Positions 7,467 to 13,995 of a stretch of 36,273 nt of DNA are shown in pieces. The DNA comes from Elusimicrobiota bacterium (GTDB lineage: Bacteria > Elusimicrobiota > Elusimicrobia > UBA1565), in the NCBI GenBank assembly GCA_016212885.1, contig JACRDO010000156.1, forward strand, positions 1-36,273. Direction: 5' to 3'. The notes beneath the pieces were generated by a model, which made no database searches, was not told the DNA's origin, and was given only the letters and a program-made list of their open reading frames with translations. The position numbers were made by a program, and so were the translations under genes. Numbering within the stretch: the first letter of the stretch is position 1; the number at the start of each line of letters is the position of its first letter.

Positions 7467-8893
7467 GGGGCCGCCTCAGGCGCGAAGGGCAGGGTCAGGA
7501 TCATGGAGGTGCCCTTGCCGACCTCGCTCTCGGCGCGGATGGCCCCGCCGTGCGCTTCGACGATCTCCTTGCAGACGGAGAGGCCGAACCCGGTCCCCTT
7601 CGCGCGGCCCGTGCCGGCCCCCTCGCCCGCCTCCATGAAGCGGGTGAAGAGTCGGCCCATGCGGTCCGCGGAGATGCCGACGCCCGTATCCTTCAGCGTC
7701 ACCTCCGCGAAGCCGGTGGTGGCCCGTGCTTCCAGGAAGATGAAGCCGCTGCGGGGCGTGAACTTGAGCGAGTTGGACAGGAGGTTGATGAGCACGCGCA
7801 GGATCATCGCGGGGTCCGCGGACACCGGCGGGAAGGAGTCGGAGATCCGGTTCTCGACCGCGACCCCGGATTCCTTGACCATGGAGTCCAACAGGCGCAG
7901 GGCCTCCTCGGAGACGTCCTTGAGCGAGACCGGGGACCTGCTCGGGGAGAGCCCCAGGCCTTCCTGGAGGCGGGCGTAGCCGAGGATGTCCTCCGCCATC
8001 AGCGTCAGGCGCTTGACGTTCATGGCGATCCCTTCAAGGCAGCTGCGGCGGTCCGCTTCCTGCGGGGCGCCGGACAGCTCCTCGAGCGACTGCTCGTAGG
8101 CCGAGATGGCGGAGAGCGGCGCCTTGAAGTCGTGGCTGATCCCGGCGATCATCCGCACCCGGATCTCCTCCAGGCGCTTGAGCTGGGAGGCCATCCGGTT
8201 GAACGCGGAGACTAGTGTCCCCAACTCGTCCTTGGTCCATATCTGGACCTGGGCGTCCATGTCCCCGCGCCCCATGCGCTCCGCGGCGAGGCTCAAGTCC
8301 GTGAGGGAGCGGCTCAAGCGCCGGGCGAGCGCGGAAGCGCCGAGGACGCCCAGGATCGACAGGGCCAGGGCCACGGCCAGCAGGCGCATGGCCGTCTCCT
8401 GCAGGGCGCGGCGCACGTCGCTCTCCAGCGCGTCGATCGAATAGCCCATGAGGGCCCAGCCGGCGACCTTGCCGTCCACCAGGACAGGCTTCGCCCATTC
8501 GCGCACGCGCGCCCCTCCCGCCTCGCGGTCCATGACCGCGGTCCGCGCAGCCTCGGTCAGGGCGGCGTCCAGCCAGGTCCCGATGGCCGTGCGGCCGCCC
8601 TTGAGGAGCTCGCTGTGCACCCGGACCTTGCCGCTTGCGTCGGCCAGCAGGGTGTAGCTGACCTCGGAGCTGAAGGCGATGGCCTTCATGTAGTTTACGG
8701 CGAGGAGGTCGTTCTTGTCGATGAGGGAGTCGCGGCAGACCTCCGCGAAGCGCTCCAGGGCCGCCTGCTGGTTCGCCCTCTGGCGCGCGAGCAGGTGCCG
8801 CCGCTCCAGGATGAGGATCGCCGCGATGGAGCAGATGAGCACGGACTCCGTCAGCAGGAGCGCGCCGAGAGTGAATTTCGCGCGGAGGGTCAT
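7463..8893 (-). CDS. Membrane sensor histidine kinase
   Basis: This is a 476-residue kinase with TM1 at about 8-28, a periplasmic sensor region of about 140 residues and TM2 at about 170-190. A HAMP domain (about 190-245) follows, then HisKA with phospho-acceptor H254 in AGISHDFKAPLSAI. The ATPase domain shows the N box (NLLSNSLKF, N374), the G1 box DTGVGI (402-407) and the G2 box GTGFGLS (433-439). All catalytic motifs are intact. It is cotranscribed with the OmpR-type regulator, its expected partner. The sensed signal cannot be read from the sequence. A good promoter lies directly upstream (8934-8906), and no clear Shine-Dalgarno is visible. Confidence 0.93.
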   Translation of the reverse strand: MTLRAKFTLGALLLTESVLICSIAAILILERRHLLARQRANQQAALERFAEVCRDSLIDKNDLLAVNYMKAIAFSSEVSYTLLADASGKVRVHSELLKGGRTAIGTWLDAALTEAARTAVMDREAGGARVREWAKPVLVDGKVAGWALMGYSIDALESDVRRALQETAMRLLAVALALSILGVLGASALARRLSRSLTDLSLAAERMGRGDMDAQVQIWTKDELGTLVSAFNRMASQLKRLEEIRVRMIAGISHDFKAPLSAISAYEQSLEELSGAPQEADRRSCLEGIAMNVKRLTLMAEDILGYARLQEGLGLSPSRSPVSLKDVSEEALRLLDSMVKESGVAVENRISDSFPPVSADPAMILRVLINLLSNSLKFTPRSGFIFLEARATTGFAEVTLKDTGVGISADRMGRLFTRFMEAGEGAGTGRAKGTGFGLSVCKEIVEAHGGAIRAESEVGKGTSMILTLPFAPEAAP

Positions 8894-8905
8894 GGCAGCC
8901 CGGTT

Positions 8906-8934
8906 AGTGTACCTTGGGCTTGTTAGAGATTCAA
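8906..8934 (-). promoter_or_regulatory. Sigma-70-type promoter of the kinase/regulator pair
   Basis: On the minus strand TTGAAT (8934-8929) is followed by a 17-base spacer and TACACT (8911-8906). The kinase ATG lies only 12 bases beyond the -10 element, so the leader would be about five bases. Confidence 0.55.
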
Positions 8935-8956
8935 TACCGCTTCACAGGGCGGCGCG

Positions 8957-9052
8957 CTATGATGCCCACTTCAACTCGAGCTTCTTGTGATGCAGAGCAC
9001 AATCCCGCAGGTACAGGTTGATGAGGTTTTGGTAGGGCATCCCTATCTCGGC
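8957..9052 (-). pseudogene. Remnant of a BrnA-like antitoxin C-terminus
   Basis: The minus frame ending at 8957 encodes GMPYQNLINLYLRDCA and then HHKKLELKW. This closely resembles the C-terminal helix of BrnA/CopG-type antitoxins (G-I/M-PYQ-T/N-LIN followed by a basic tail). Upstream of about 9052 the frame turns into low-complexity sequence with no ribbon-helix-helix start, so only a fragment appears to survive. It lies upstream of the kinase gene on the same strand. The family call rests on one motif read by eye. Confidence 0.4.
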
Positions 9053-9058
9053 AAGCGG

Positions 9059-9202
9059 AAAGGGGCGCAGCTCAGCAGGCTGGCCTGGAGCCGCGACGGG
9101 AAATCGGTTTTCTTCGGCGTCTGGGCGCACGAAGGGCTCCTGCGCATGGGCAGGCCCGAGCTTCACCGCGTGAATTTCACCGGCGCCTGCGGCTCGCAAT
9201 AA
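9059..9202 (+). pseudogene. Possible fragment of a WD40-like (PD40) beta-propeller protein
   Basis: The plus frame encodes LSRLAWSRDGKSVFFGVW, which matches the hallmark of TolB-type PD40 blades, and stops at 9200-9202. A frame open from GTG 8987/ATG 8990 would give about 71 residues, but its first part lies antisense to the antitoxin remnant and looks non-coding. The best reading is a short C-terminal fragment of a larger gene. An unrelated small protein is possible. Confidence 0.25.
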
Positions 9203-9203
9203 A

Positions 9204-9608
9204 TCAGCTATCGGACCTCTTCGTATCTTCCAGCTCCCTGCCAGTCTCAGCGTCGATCTTGACGGTGGTCTGGAAGCGATATTGCCGGGAGCCCCGGTAG
9301 AGGATCGAAGTGCTCGTCTCCTCGGTGATCACTTCCCTCCTTCCCAGCAGGCTCCGTTCCTCGCCGCGGATGTACGTGACGAGATCGGTGGACACGAAAT
9401 CAGGATTCTCCATCCCCTGCTTCAAGAGCAGAAGAGCCGGAGCCGCAGGGTCCTCGTCCACATGGCTTCCAGCCAGGAGGGTCACGATCCTCGAGCCGTG
9501 CGCGTCCCTCTCCTGCCCAAGGGCCGAATCCGCATGGCCGCAGGCCGGCAGAGCCGACAGCAGCCCGGCGAACATCCATGCTCCCAATCCCGCCTTCATC
9601 ATCGTCAT
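9204..9608 (-). CDS. Small hypothetical lipoprotein
   Basis: This 134-residue protein has a lipoprotein signal: basic start, hydrophobic core and lipobox LPAC at about residues 20-23. The mature part contains LLLLKQGMENPDFVSTDLV, then SLLGRREVITEETSTSI and a strand-rich end. I recognise no family. AGGAGG eight bases before the ATG supports this start. It stands alone between TA remnants and the attC-bearing cassette, and its termini do not overlap neighbours. A role at the periplasmic face of a membrane is all that can be inferred. Confidence 0.65.
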   Translation of the reverse strand: MTMMKAGLGAWMFAGLLSALPACGHADSALGQERDAHGSRIVTLLAGSHVDEDPAAPALLLLKQGMENPDFVSTDLVTYIRGEERSLLGRREVITEETSTSILYRGSRQYRFQTTVKIDAETGRELEDTKRSDS

Positions 9609-9741
9609 CTCATTCGCCTCCTATTGTCATTCTACTCCGGCTTCAGGATGAGTATGGAAGACGAGAGTGGCGTCCGGGTTGGTTTTCCGTTGTCTTATTG
9701 TTGACTGCGGCGCGTCAGGGCGAGATAGGAGATGAAGGAAA

Positions 9742-10092
9742 TCATAAATTGAGCCAACGATTGGATGAGCCGCCGCGCGCCCCGCATGCTGACTCCGTGT
9801 GGCGCGGTCGGCTCAAGCGCGTGTTAGGCATGACTTTGGCGACGAGCGGATACTCCTCTGGATGCTCAAGCGACTCGACATCTAGATCGACATCCAGGTC
9901 GGGCCAGTAGAGATGGGAGCGGTGCAGCAGCTTCACGTTGTAGACCGCAGAGACTTTGGCGTCCTTAAACCAGGGATAATCCTCGAACGGCAATAGGAAT
10001 TCCCGCCCCCTGGCGTAGAGCCAGATGCCGTGTCTGGAGATGTCCTGGACTTCAACCTTCGTGGCCACACGCCGATATAGGCTTATAGCCAT
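9742..10092 (-). CDS. DUF2442 family protein, last gene of an attC-bearing cassette
   Basis: This 116-residue protein has a DUF2442-like core in residues 1-87: RGREFLLPFEDYPWF, KVSAVYNVKLL and LYWPDLDVDLDVESLEHPE. DUF2442 proteins are small and often sit beside RelE-type toxins or carry a DNA-binding domain. Here the ATG overlaps the toxin stop by 10 bases, so it is translationally coupled. The last 29 residues are read from the attC-like site itself, and the stop falls just beyond it, so that tail is probably not part of the conserved fold. A function as a third TA component is inference. Confidence 0.65.
   Translation of the reverse strand: MAISLYRRVATKVEVQDISRHGIWLYARGREFLLPFEDYPWFKDAKVSAVYNVKLLHRSHLYWPDLDVDLDVESLEHPEEYPLVAKVMPNTRLSRPRHTESACGARGGSSNRWLNL
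9752..9829 (-). mobile_element. Integron attC-like recombination site (about 78 bp)
   Basis: Read on the minus strand, the site starts with GCCTAAC (9829-9823, a perfect RYYYAAC box), a 6-base spacer and the arm TTGAGCCGACCGCG. The matching arm CGCGGCGGCTCAT is followed by another 6-base spacer and GTTGGCT (9758-9752), one change from GTTRRRY. The arms pair except for one extra A in the left arm, in the position of the extrahelical base of attC sites. AGCCGACCGC is, from memory, the same as in the attC of aadA cassettes. The site lies at the 3' end of the minus-strand genes, the correct polarity for a gene cassette. No integrase is visible in the window. Confidence 0.6.
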
Positions 10093-10373
10093 CCTCGCCG
10101 GCGTGCTTCCAGGATGCCCGCGTCATAGGCATCTTTCCGGTTTGCTATTTGGATGATTTTGACCCGGGTCTGCTCAATTCGGTAAACCACTCGATAGTCA
10201 CCGACTCGGAGGCTCCATAATGAATGAAGTTCGCCGCGGAGAGGTTTGCCGTAATCTTCAGGGGCCCTTGTCAGCCTGTTCTCGATGGCTTTCTTGATGC
10301 GATCCTTGATGTCACGATTGAGGGCAGGGATATCTTCCAGTACGACCAAGGGGTGGTAAAGAGCCTCAAACAC
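10083..10373 (-). CDS. RelE/ParE-superfamily toxin
   Basis: This 96-residue protein has the RelE pattern: a helical N-terminus (VVLEDIPALNRDIKDRIKKA), then LRGELHSLWSLRVGDYRVVYRI and a final strand VKIIQIANRKDAY. The LRVGDYR strand contains basic residues typical of ribosome-dependent mRNA interferases of this fold. It begins with GTG six bases after the antitoxin stop, the common antitoxin-first order. It looks intact and full length. Ribosome-dependent cleavage is assumed from the family and cannot be confirmed here. Confidence 0.8.
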   Translation of the reverse strand: MFEALYHPLVVLEDIPALNRDIKDRIKKAIENRLTRAPEDYGKPLRGELHSLWSLRVGDYRVVYRIEQTRVKIIQIANRKDAYDAGILEARRRGWL

Positions 10374-10379
10374 GAGAAG

Positions 10380-10607
10380 CTATTTCCAGGCCTGGTCGTG
10401 CTTCAGCCAAGGCCCTTTGACTGTAGCCTTAAGCCTTTCTCTTGCCATGGCGACCAATCCGAGATCCTCTATGTCTTCGCAGGCTTCCCGAATTAGATCG
10501 CGTGCGGCCAAGGACAGGGTCGTGCCATTGCTCTTGGAGATAGCCTTTACCTTTGCATAGAGCCTCGGCTCCAGGGTTACGATAAGTCGAGGCTTCTTGG
10601 TGGGCAT
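10380..10607 (-). CDS. Ribbon-helix-helix antitoxin
   Basis: This 75-residue protein starts with a basic strand RLIVTLEPRLYAKVKAISKS, followed by GTTLSLAARDLIREAC, the ribbon and two helices of an RHH DNA-binding dimer. The C-terminal part (about 50-75) would wrap the toxin. It precedes the RelE-like toxin by six bases and should repress its own promoter. The ATG at 10607 lies six bases after an excellent -10 element and has no Shine-Dalgarno, so translation may start on a leaderless message. Confidence 0.75.
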   Translation of the reverse strand: MPTKKPRLIVTLEPRLYAKVKAISKSNGTTLSLAARDLIREACEDIEDLGLVAMARERLKATVKGPWLKHDQAWK

Positions 10608-10613
10608 ACCAAT

Positions 10614-10642
10614 AGTGTATCATAAGTGACTCACCATGTCAA
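10614..10642 (-). promoter_or_regulatory. Sigma-70-type promoter of the TA cassette, probably leaderless
   Basis: A perfect TTGACA (10642-10637), a 17-base spacer and TACACT (10619-10614) lie on the minus strand. Only six bases separate the -10 element from the antitoxin ATG, which places the expected transcription start on or next to the A of the ATG. Confidence 0.7.
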
Positions 10643-10813
10643 GAGCTATCGGCAACGAAGAGTCTACTGACCAGTATAGCACGACCAATCAAAAAATCTC
10701 ACAAGCGAATTCCCCTCTAATCCCCTCGCTTTTCCCCTCCCCCCATCCCGCCGGAGCCTGCAAACACTGCAGAACCAGTCAGTGTATCACCGCTGCCACG
10801 ACGAGGCGGTGCC

Positions 10814-12322
10814 CTAAACTGCCGACCCAGGGGCCCGACCGCGCATCAAAATGAAATACGCGGCGAACGAAACCGCGAAGCTGACGAACCAGGCGTAGCT
10901 GTAGACCCCCATCCAGAACGGCCCGATTGCGGCGGCCTTGATCGTGCCGAGGAAGCCGGGGACGCAAGGGATGATCCCCAGCGCCAGGGAAACGACGGCC
11001 GCCGGGTTGAAGCCGCCCGAGAACCAGTAGCGGCCCTCGCGCTTGTATAGCTCGCCCAGGTGCAGGACGCGTCCGCGCAGGACGTAGTAATCGCAGATCA
11101 GGACCCCGCCGATCGCCCCCAGCAGGGAGGAATAGCCGACCAGCCAGGTGAAGATGTAGCCCGAGGGGTCGGCCACCAGCTTCCAAGGCTGCATCAGGAT
11201 GCCGATGATCCCGGTGATCAGGCCGCCGGTCCTAAACGAGATTCGGCTGGGGCAGAGATTGGAGAAATCGTTGGCCGGGCTCACGACGTTCGCGGCGAGG
11301 TTCGTGGCCAGGGTCGCCAGGCACAGCGCGAAGAGGCTGACGGCGAGGACCACGGGGTTGTCGAACTTGGTCAGCAGCACGACCGGGTCCCAGACCGGCG
11401 CGCCGTAGATGACGATGGTCGCCGAGGTCACGGCCACCCCGATGAAGGAGTAGAGGGCCATTGTCGTCGGCAGGCCCAGGGCCTGGCCGAGCATCTGGTC
11501 GCGCTGGCTGCGGGCGTAGCGCGTGAAGTCCGGGATGTTGAGGGAGAGCGTGGCCCAGAACCCGATCATGCCTGTCAGCGACGGGAAGAAGACCGCCCAG
11601 AAGCGGCCCTCCTTGGGGCCTCCTGGGACGAAGGCCGAGGGCTGGGACAGGATGGGGCCGAAGCCCCCCGCCTTGCGCCAGGCCCAGGCCAGCAGGGCCA
11701 GCCCGAGCAGAATGAGCAGGGGCGCCTTGATGTCCAGGAGGAAGCGGATGGTCTCGATGCCCCGGTAGATGACGAGCATGTTGACGCCCCAGAACAGGAG
11801 GAAGCAGGCGAGCTGGGCCGCGTTGATGCCGCCGGGGAGCAAGGGCAGGGCTTCCCAGGAAGGAACGTAGATGGTCAGGATCTTGTAGATGGCCCAGCCG
11901 CCGATCCAGGTTTGTATGCCGAACCAGCCGCAGGCCACCAAGGCGCGCAGCAGGGCGGGGATGTTCGCTCCGAGCAGGCCGAAGGAGGGGCGGCAGTAGA
12001 CCGGGAAGGGGATGCCGTAGCGGGTGCCGGCGTGCGCGTTGAGCAGCATCGGGGCCAGCACGATGAGGTTGCCGAGGAATATCGTCAGCACCGCTTGGCG
12101 CCAATCCATCCCCTCGGAGATCAAGGAGGAGGCCAGCATGTAGGTGGGGATGCAGGCCGACATGGAGACCCACAGCGCCGCGATGTCGAAGAGCCGCCAG
12201 CGCCTCTCGGAGAGGCGGCTCGGGGCGATGTCGCGGTTCCAATACGGGGAAGAGGAGACGTCCTCTTCGAGCTCGATGATCTCCCGGTCAATCTGGACGC
12301 CGTCCATACTCGGAGCCTTCAT
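10814..12322 (-). CDS. NCS1-family nucleobase/hydantoin/allantoin permease
   Basis: This is a membrane protein with about 12 segments of the nucleobase:cation symporter-1 family. Signature regions are SPYWNRDIAPSRLSERRW before TM1, CGWFGIQTWIGGWAIY (the W..Q motif that stacks on the substrate in Mhp1) and SLNIPDFTRYARSQRD. It resembles the PucI/Mhp1 branch more than CodB, but the substrate cannot be fixed. The frame is open to 12436, but residues encoded before 12322 overlap the tail of another ORF. The ATG at 12322 forms an ATGA with that stop, the junction used elsewhere in this region; ATG 12307 is an alternative. About 502 residues is normal for the family. No pathway genes are adjacent. 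Confidence 0.9.
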   Translation of the reverse strand: MKAPSMDGVQIDREIIELEEDVSSSPYWNRDIAPSRLSERRWRLFDIAALWVSMSACIPTYMLASSLISEGMDWRQAVLTIFLGNLIVLAPMLLNAHAGTRYGIPFPVYCRPSFGLLGANIPALLRALVACGWFGIQTWIGGWAIYKILTIYVPSWEALPLLPGGINAAQLACFLLFWGVNMLVIYRGIETIRFLLDIKAPLLILLGLALLAWAWRKAGGFGPILSQPSAFVPGGPKEGRFWAVFFPSLTGMIGFWATLSLNIPDFTRYARSQRDQMLGQALGLPTTMALYSFIGVAVTSATIVIYGAPVWDPVVLLTKFDNPVVLAVSLFALCLATLATNLAANVVSPANDFSNLCPSRISFRTGGLITGIIGILMQPWKLVADPSGYIFTWLVGYSSLLGAIGGVLICDYYVLRGRVLHLGELYKREGRYWFSGGFNPAAVVSLALGIIPCVPGFLGTIKAAAIGPFWMGVYSYAWFVSFAVSFAAYFILMRGRAPGSAV

Positions 12323-12432
12323 CCCAGGAGCCATTTCCACAAGGGCAGGAACCGCACCTGGCCCTTGAGCCCGTTCCACTCGGCCCGCTCCGTTTTCGTG
12401 CGCTCGGCGTGCCCGCACTTTAGGTATTTCCT
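12319..12432 (-). pseudogene. Decapitated gene: C-terminal fragment upstream of the permease
   Basis: Directly after the TGA of the toxin-antitoxin fusion, the same frame continues open for 37 codons with no usable early start. It encodes KYLKCGHAERTKTERAEW and then FLPLWKWLLG. It ends in a TGA that overlaps the permease ATG in an ATGA. The composition looks protein-like, which suggests the 3' end of a gene whose front was lost when the TA sequences arrived. I do not recognise the family. Confidence 0.35.
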
Positions 12433-12675
12433 TCATGCTGGCCGGTGACCCAGGCGCTCGGAAATCCAGACCTTGATGATGGACTGCCGGGTGACGCCCA
12501 ATCGGTTAGCCTCTTTGTCCAGGGAGTGGATCATCCAGGCTGGGAAATCCACATTCACGCGCTTGGGCACCTCGTTGAGTTCGGGATCGTCCCATAGGGC
12601 CTGCGCCTCAGTGAAGTCAATGCCGTGTTTTTCCTTGTTGGATTGACTTTTCCGTTCGTCAAAATCGAGTCCCAT
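12433..12675 (-). CDS. In-frame fusion of a BrnT toxin fragment to its ribbon-helix-helix antitoxin
   Basis: In this 80-residue protein, residues 3-31 (DFDERKSQSNKEKHGIDF, then ALWDDPE) match the first strand-helix of BrnT toxins. Residues 36-76 (KRVNVDFPAWMIHSLDKEA, GVTRQSIIKVWISERLG) form a complete antitoxin-type ribbon-helix-helix domain. The toxin core that should lie between is missing, so a toxin gene and the following antitoxin gene appear joined by an internal deletion that kept the frame. The product should be non-toxic but able to bind DNA, and an inverted repeat sits just upstream. GGAG eight bases before the ATG supports the start. An established family with this architecture cannot be excluded. 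Confidence 0.65.
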   Translation of the reverse strand: MGLDFDERKSQSNKEKHGIDFTEAQALWDDPELNEVPKRVNVDFPAWMIHSLDKEANRLGVTRQSIIKVWISERLGHRPA

Positions 12676-12695
12676 TATCTAACTCCGTCTAACTA

Positions 12696-12741
12696 TATCA
12701 TTGAGCAGGTCGGCCTAGGCCGGCTGAATGAATCAATGATA
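12696..12741. promoter_or_regulatory. Inverted repeat upstream of the BrnT-antitoxin fusion (candidate operator)
   Basis: TATCATTGA (12696-12704) and TCAATGATA (12733-12741) are a perfect 9-bp inverted repeat around a near-central 12-bp palindrome CGGCCTAGGCCG (12711-12722). It lies 21-66 bases before the fusion ATG, where a ribbon-helix-helix protein would repress its own promoter. A stem-loop in RNA is an alternative. Confidence 0.45.
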
Positions 12742-12915
12742 CCATGAAAACTCCTGCAAAAATCATCTTTTCGCCTTTGCCTTGCCGCTTCCAATCCCGG
12801 ACTAGGCCGCGGAATCGGTCGGCCTATCCCGCCCGCCCTGCGCGCTTCTCAATTGGTTCGCTGGATTTCTCCCCCTCTTTGGAGCTATAGTGTCCTTAAG
12901 AAAGAGGAGCCTTCT

Positions 12916-13524
12916 ATGGATACCAGAAGCCTGCGGTTCATCGGATGCGTCGCGGTTGGGGTCTTCCTTTTCACGGGAGCGGGGCCGGCGGACAAAACTC
13001 CCAAGAGCACGCCGCAGGAGAAGCCGGAGCTTGCCGTATCGGCCGAGGGGGTCGGGCCGCTCAATGCGAAGACCCCCTTTGACGCGGCCCTCATCCAGGA
13101 GGTCTTGCCCGGGTATGTCGTCACGAACGACACGAGCTCCACGGAAGGTCTCCAGTCCCCCGTGATCAAGGTCTTGGACCGGCAGAAAGAGATCCTCGTC
13201 ATCACTCCGGCGGATCGAAAAACGATATTCAGCATCCGCGTAAAGAGCGGGGATGTCGCCAACGCGCTGGGCCCGGAGCTTGGATCCGCGTATTCGGAAA
13301 TCTACAAGCGCGGCGCGGCGCCTCATTGCAGCGCAGGGAAGGAGGAGGAATCCGGCCTTGTCGTCTGCCCGGCGCCTTCGGCCCCGAACGTCCTGTACGT
13401 TTTTGAAAGCACGGAGCCCTCGGACATCCCGGACGGGAAGCTGCCGCCGCAGAAAGCCCTGCGCACGTGGAGCCTGATAGAAATCGTCTGGAAGCCGGCG
13501 CGATCCAAGAAGTCCGATCAATAG
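12916..13524 (+). CDS. Secreted DUF1131 (YfeY-like) protein
   Basis: From the ATG at 12916 the product has 202 residues. The start is set by AGAGGAG six bases upstream; the frame is open farther 5' but without a ribosome site. An N-terminal hydrophobic segment (FIGCVAVGVFLFTGAG) is followed by LAVSAEGVGPLNAKTPF, ITPADRKTIFSIRV, a Cys pair (HCSAGKEEESGLVVC) and a terminal WSLIEIVWKP. As I recall, this order matches E. coli YfeY, an RpoE-regulated envelope lipoprotein of unknown function, though no proper lipobox is seen here. It is transcribed towards the ECF-sigma operon and its end overlaps the 13518-13988 gene by seven bases. TATAGT at 12886-12891 may be its -10 element. Confidence 0.7.
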   Translation: MDTRSLRFIGCVAVGVFLFTGAGPADKTPKSTPQEKPELAVSAEGVGPLNAKTPFDAALIQEVLPGYVVTNDTSSTEGLQSPVIKVLDRQKEILVITPADRKTIFSIRVKSGDVANALGPELGSAYSEIYKRGAAPHCSAGKEEESGLVVCPAPSAPNVLYVFESTEPSDIPDGKLPPQKALRTWSLIEIVWKPARSKKSDQ

Positions 13525-13988
13525 CCGCGCGGCAGGCGCTGCTCTTTGACGGGCAGCCGGCGGGCCGCCGCGGCCATGCTGTCCAAAAGCTCCAGGATGT
13601 TCGCGCGGTCGTTCATGTAGCGTTCGAACAATTCCGCTTTCCGGGCCCGCGATTGCGGGCCGGGCCGGCTCAATGTCCGCTGGATCTCACCCATGTTCTT
13701 GAGCAGGCCGAGCAGTATCCGCGCCTGGACCTCCGGCTTGGCCTCGGTCTGGAGGACGATGACCGCGGAGGAAGGAGTCTCGTAGACCGGCGAAGTCACC
13801 AAGACCCGGAACTTGGAGACGATATCAAGGGCCTCTTGGCGGGACCCCTCCGGCATCGCGGATCTTTCGGCCGAGCGGACGATCCGCGCGTAGCGCTCCA
13901 AGTGCGCCCGCCAGGCTTCCTCCGGGCTCACGCCGGCGCCGGCCATGGCTAAGGCTGCCGCTCCGCAGACGACGAGGGCCAGCTGCAT
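13518..13988 (-). CDS. Secreted hypothetical protein, last gene of the ECF-sigma operon
   Basis: This 156-residue protein has a signal peptide (MQLALVVCGAAALAMAGAG). The mature part is largely helical and charged (EEAWRAHLERYARIVRSAE, then RARKAELFERYMNDRANI), with a short strand segment LVTSPVYETPSSAVIVLQT. I recognise no family. TGAGGA just before the ATG supports the start, and the gap to the upstream gene is seven bases. Its place behind an ECF sigma/anti-sigma pair suggests a periplasmic protein of that regulon. It converges with the YfeY-like gene, overlapping it by seven bases. Confidence 0.7.
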   Translation of the reverse strand: MQLALVVCGAAALAMAGAGVSPEEAWRAHLERYARIVRSAERSAMPEGSRQEALDIVSKFRVLVTSPVYETPSSAVIVLQTEAKPEVQARILLGLLKNMGEIQRTLSRPGPQSRARKAELFERYMNDRANILELLDSMAAAARRLPVKEQRLPRGY

Positions 13989-13995
13989 AAGGTCC

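Noticed and set aside
8990-9202. Intact 70-residue plus-strand gene
   Set aside because: Only its second half looks like protein; the first half is antisense to a better antitoxin-tail match, so it is listed as a fragment.
10614-10730. Upstream boundary attC of the TA cassette
   Set aside because: No RYYYAAC...GTTRRRY pair with matching arms could be found before the cassette promoter.
11060-12448. 462-codon plus-strand open frame over the permease
   Set aside because: Asp/Gln/Gly-rich antisense product with no membrane segment or family; the minus-strand NCS1 protein explains the region.
12684-12741. Second attC-like site suggested by GTCTAAC followed by an inverted repeat
   Set aside because: There is no GTTRRRY box at the other end and no extrahelical-base pattern; an operator-like inverted repeat fits better.
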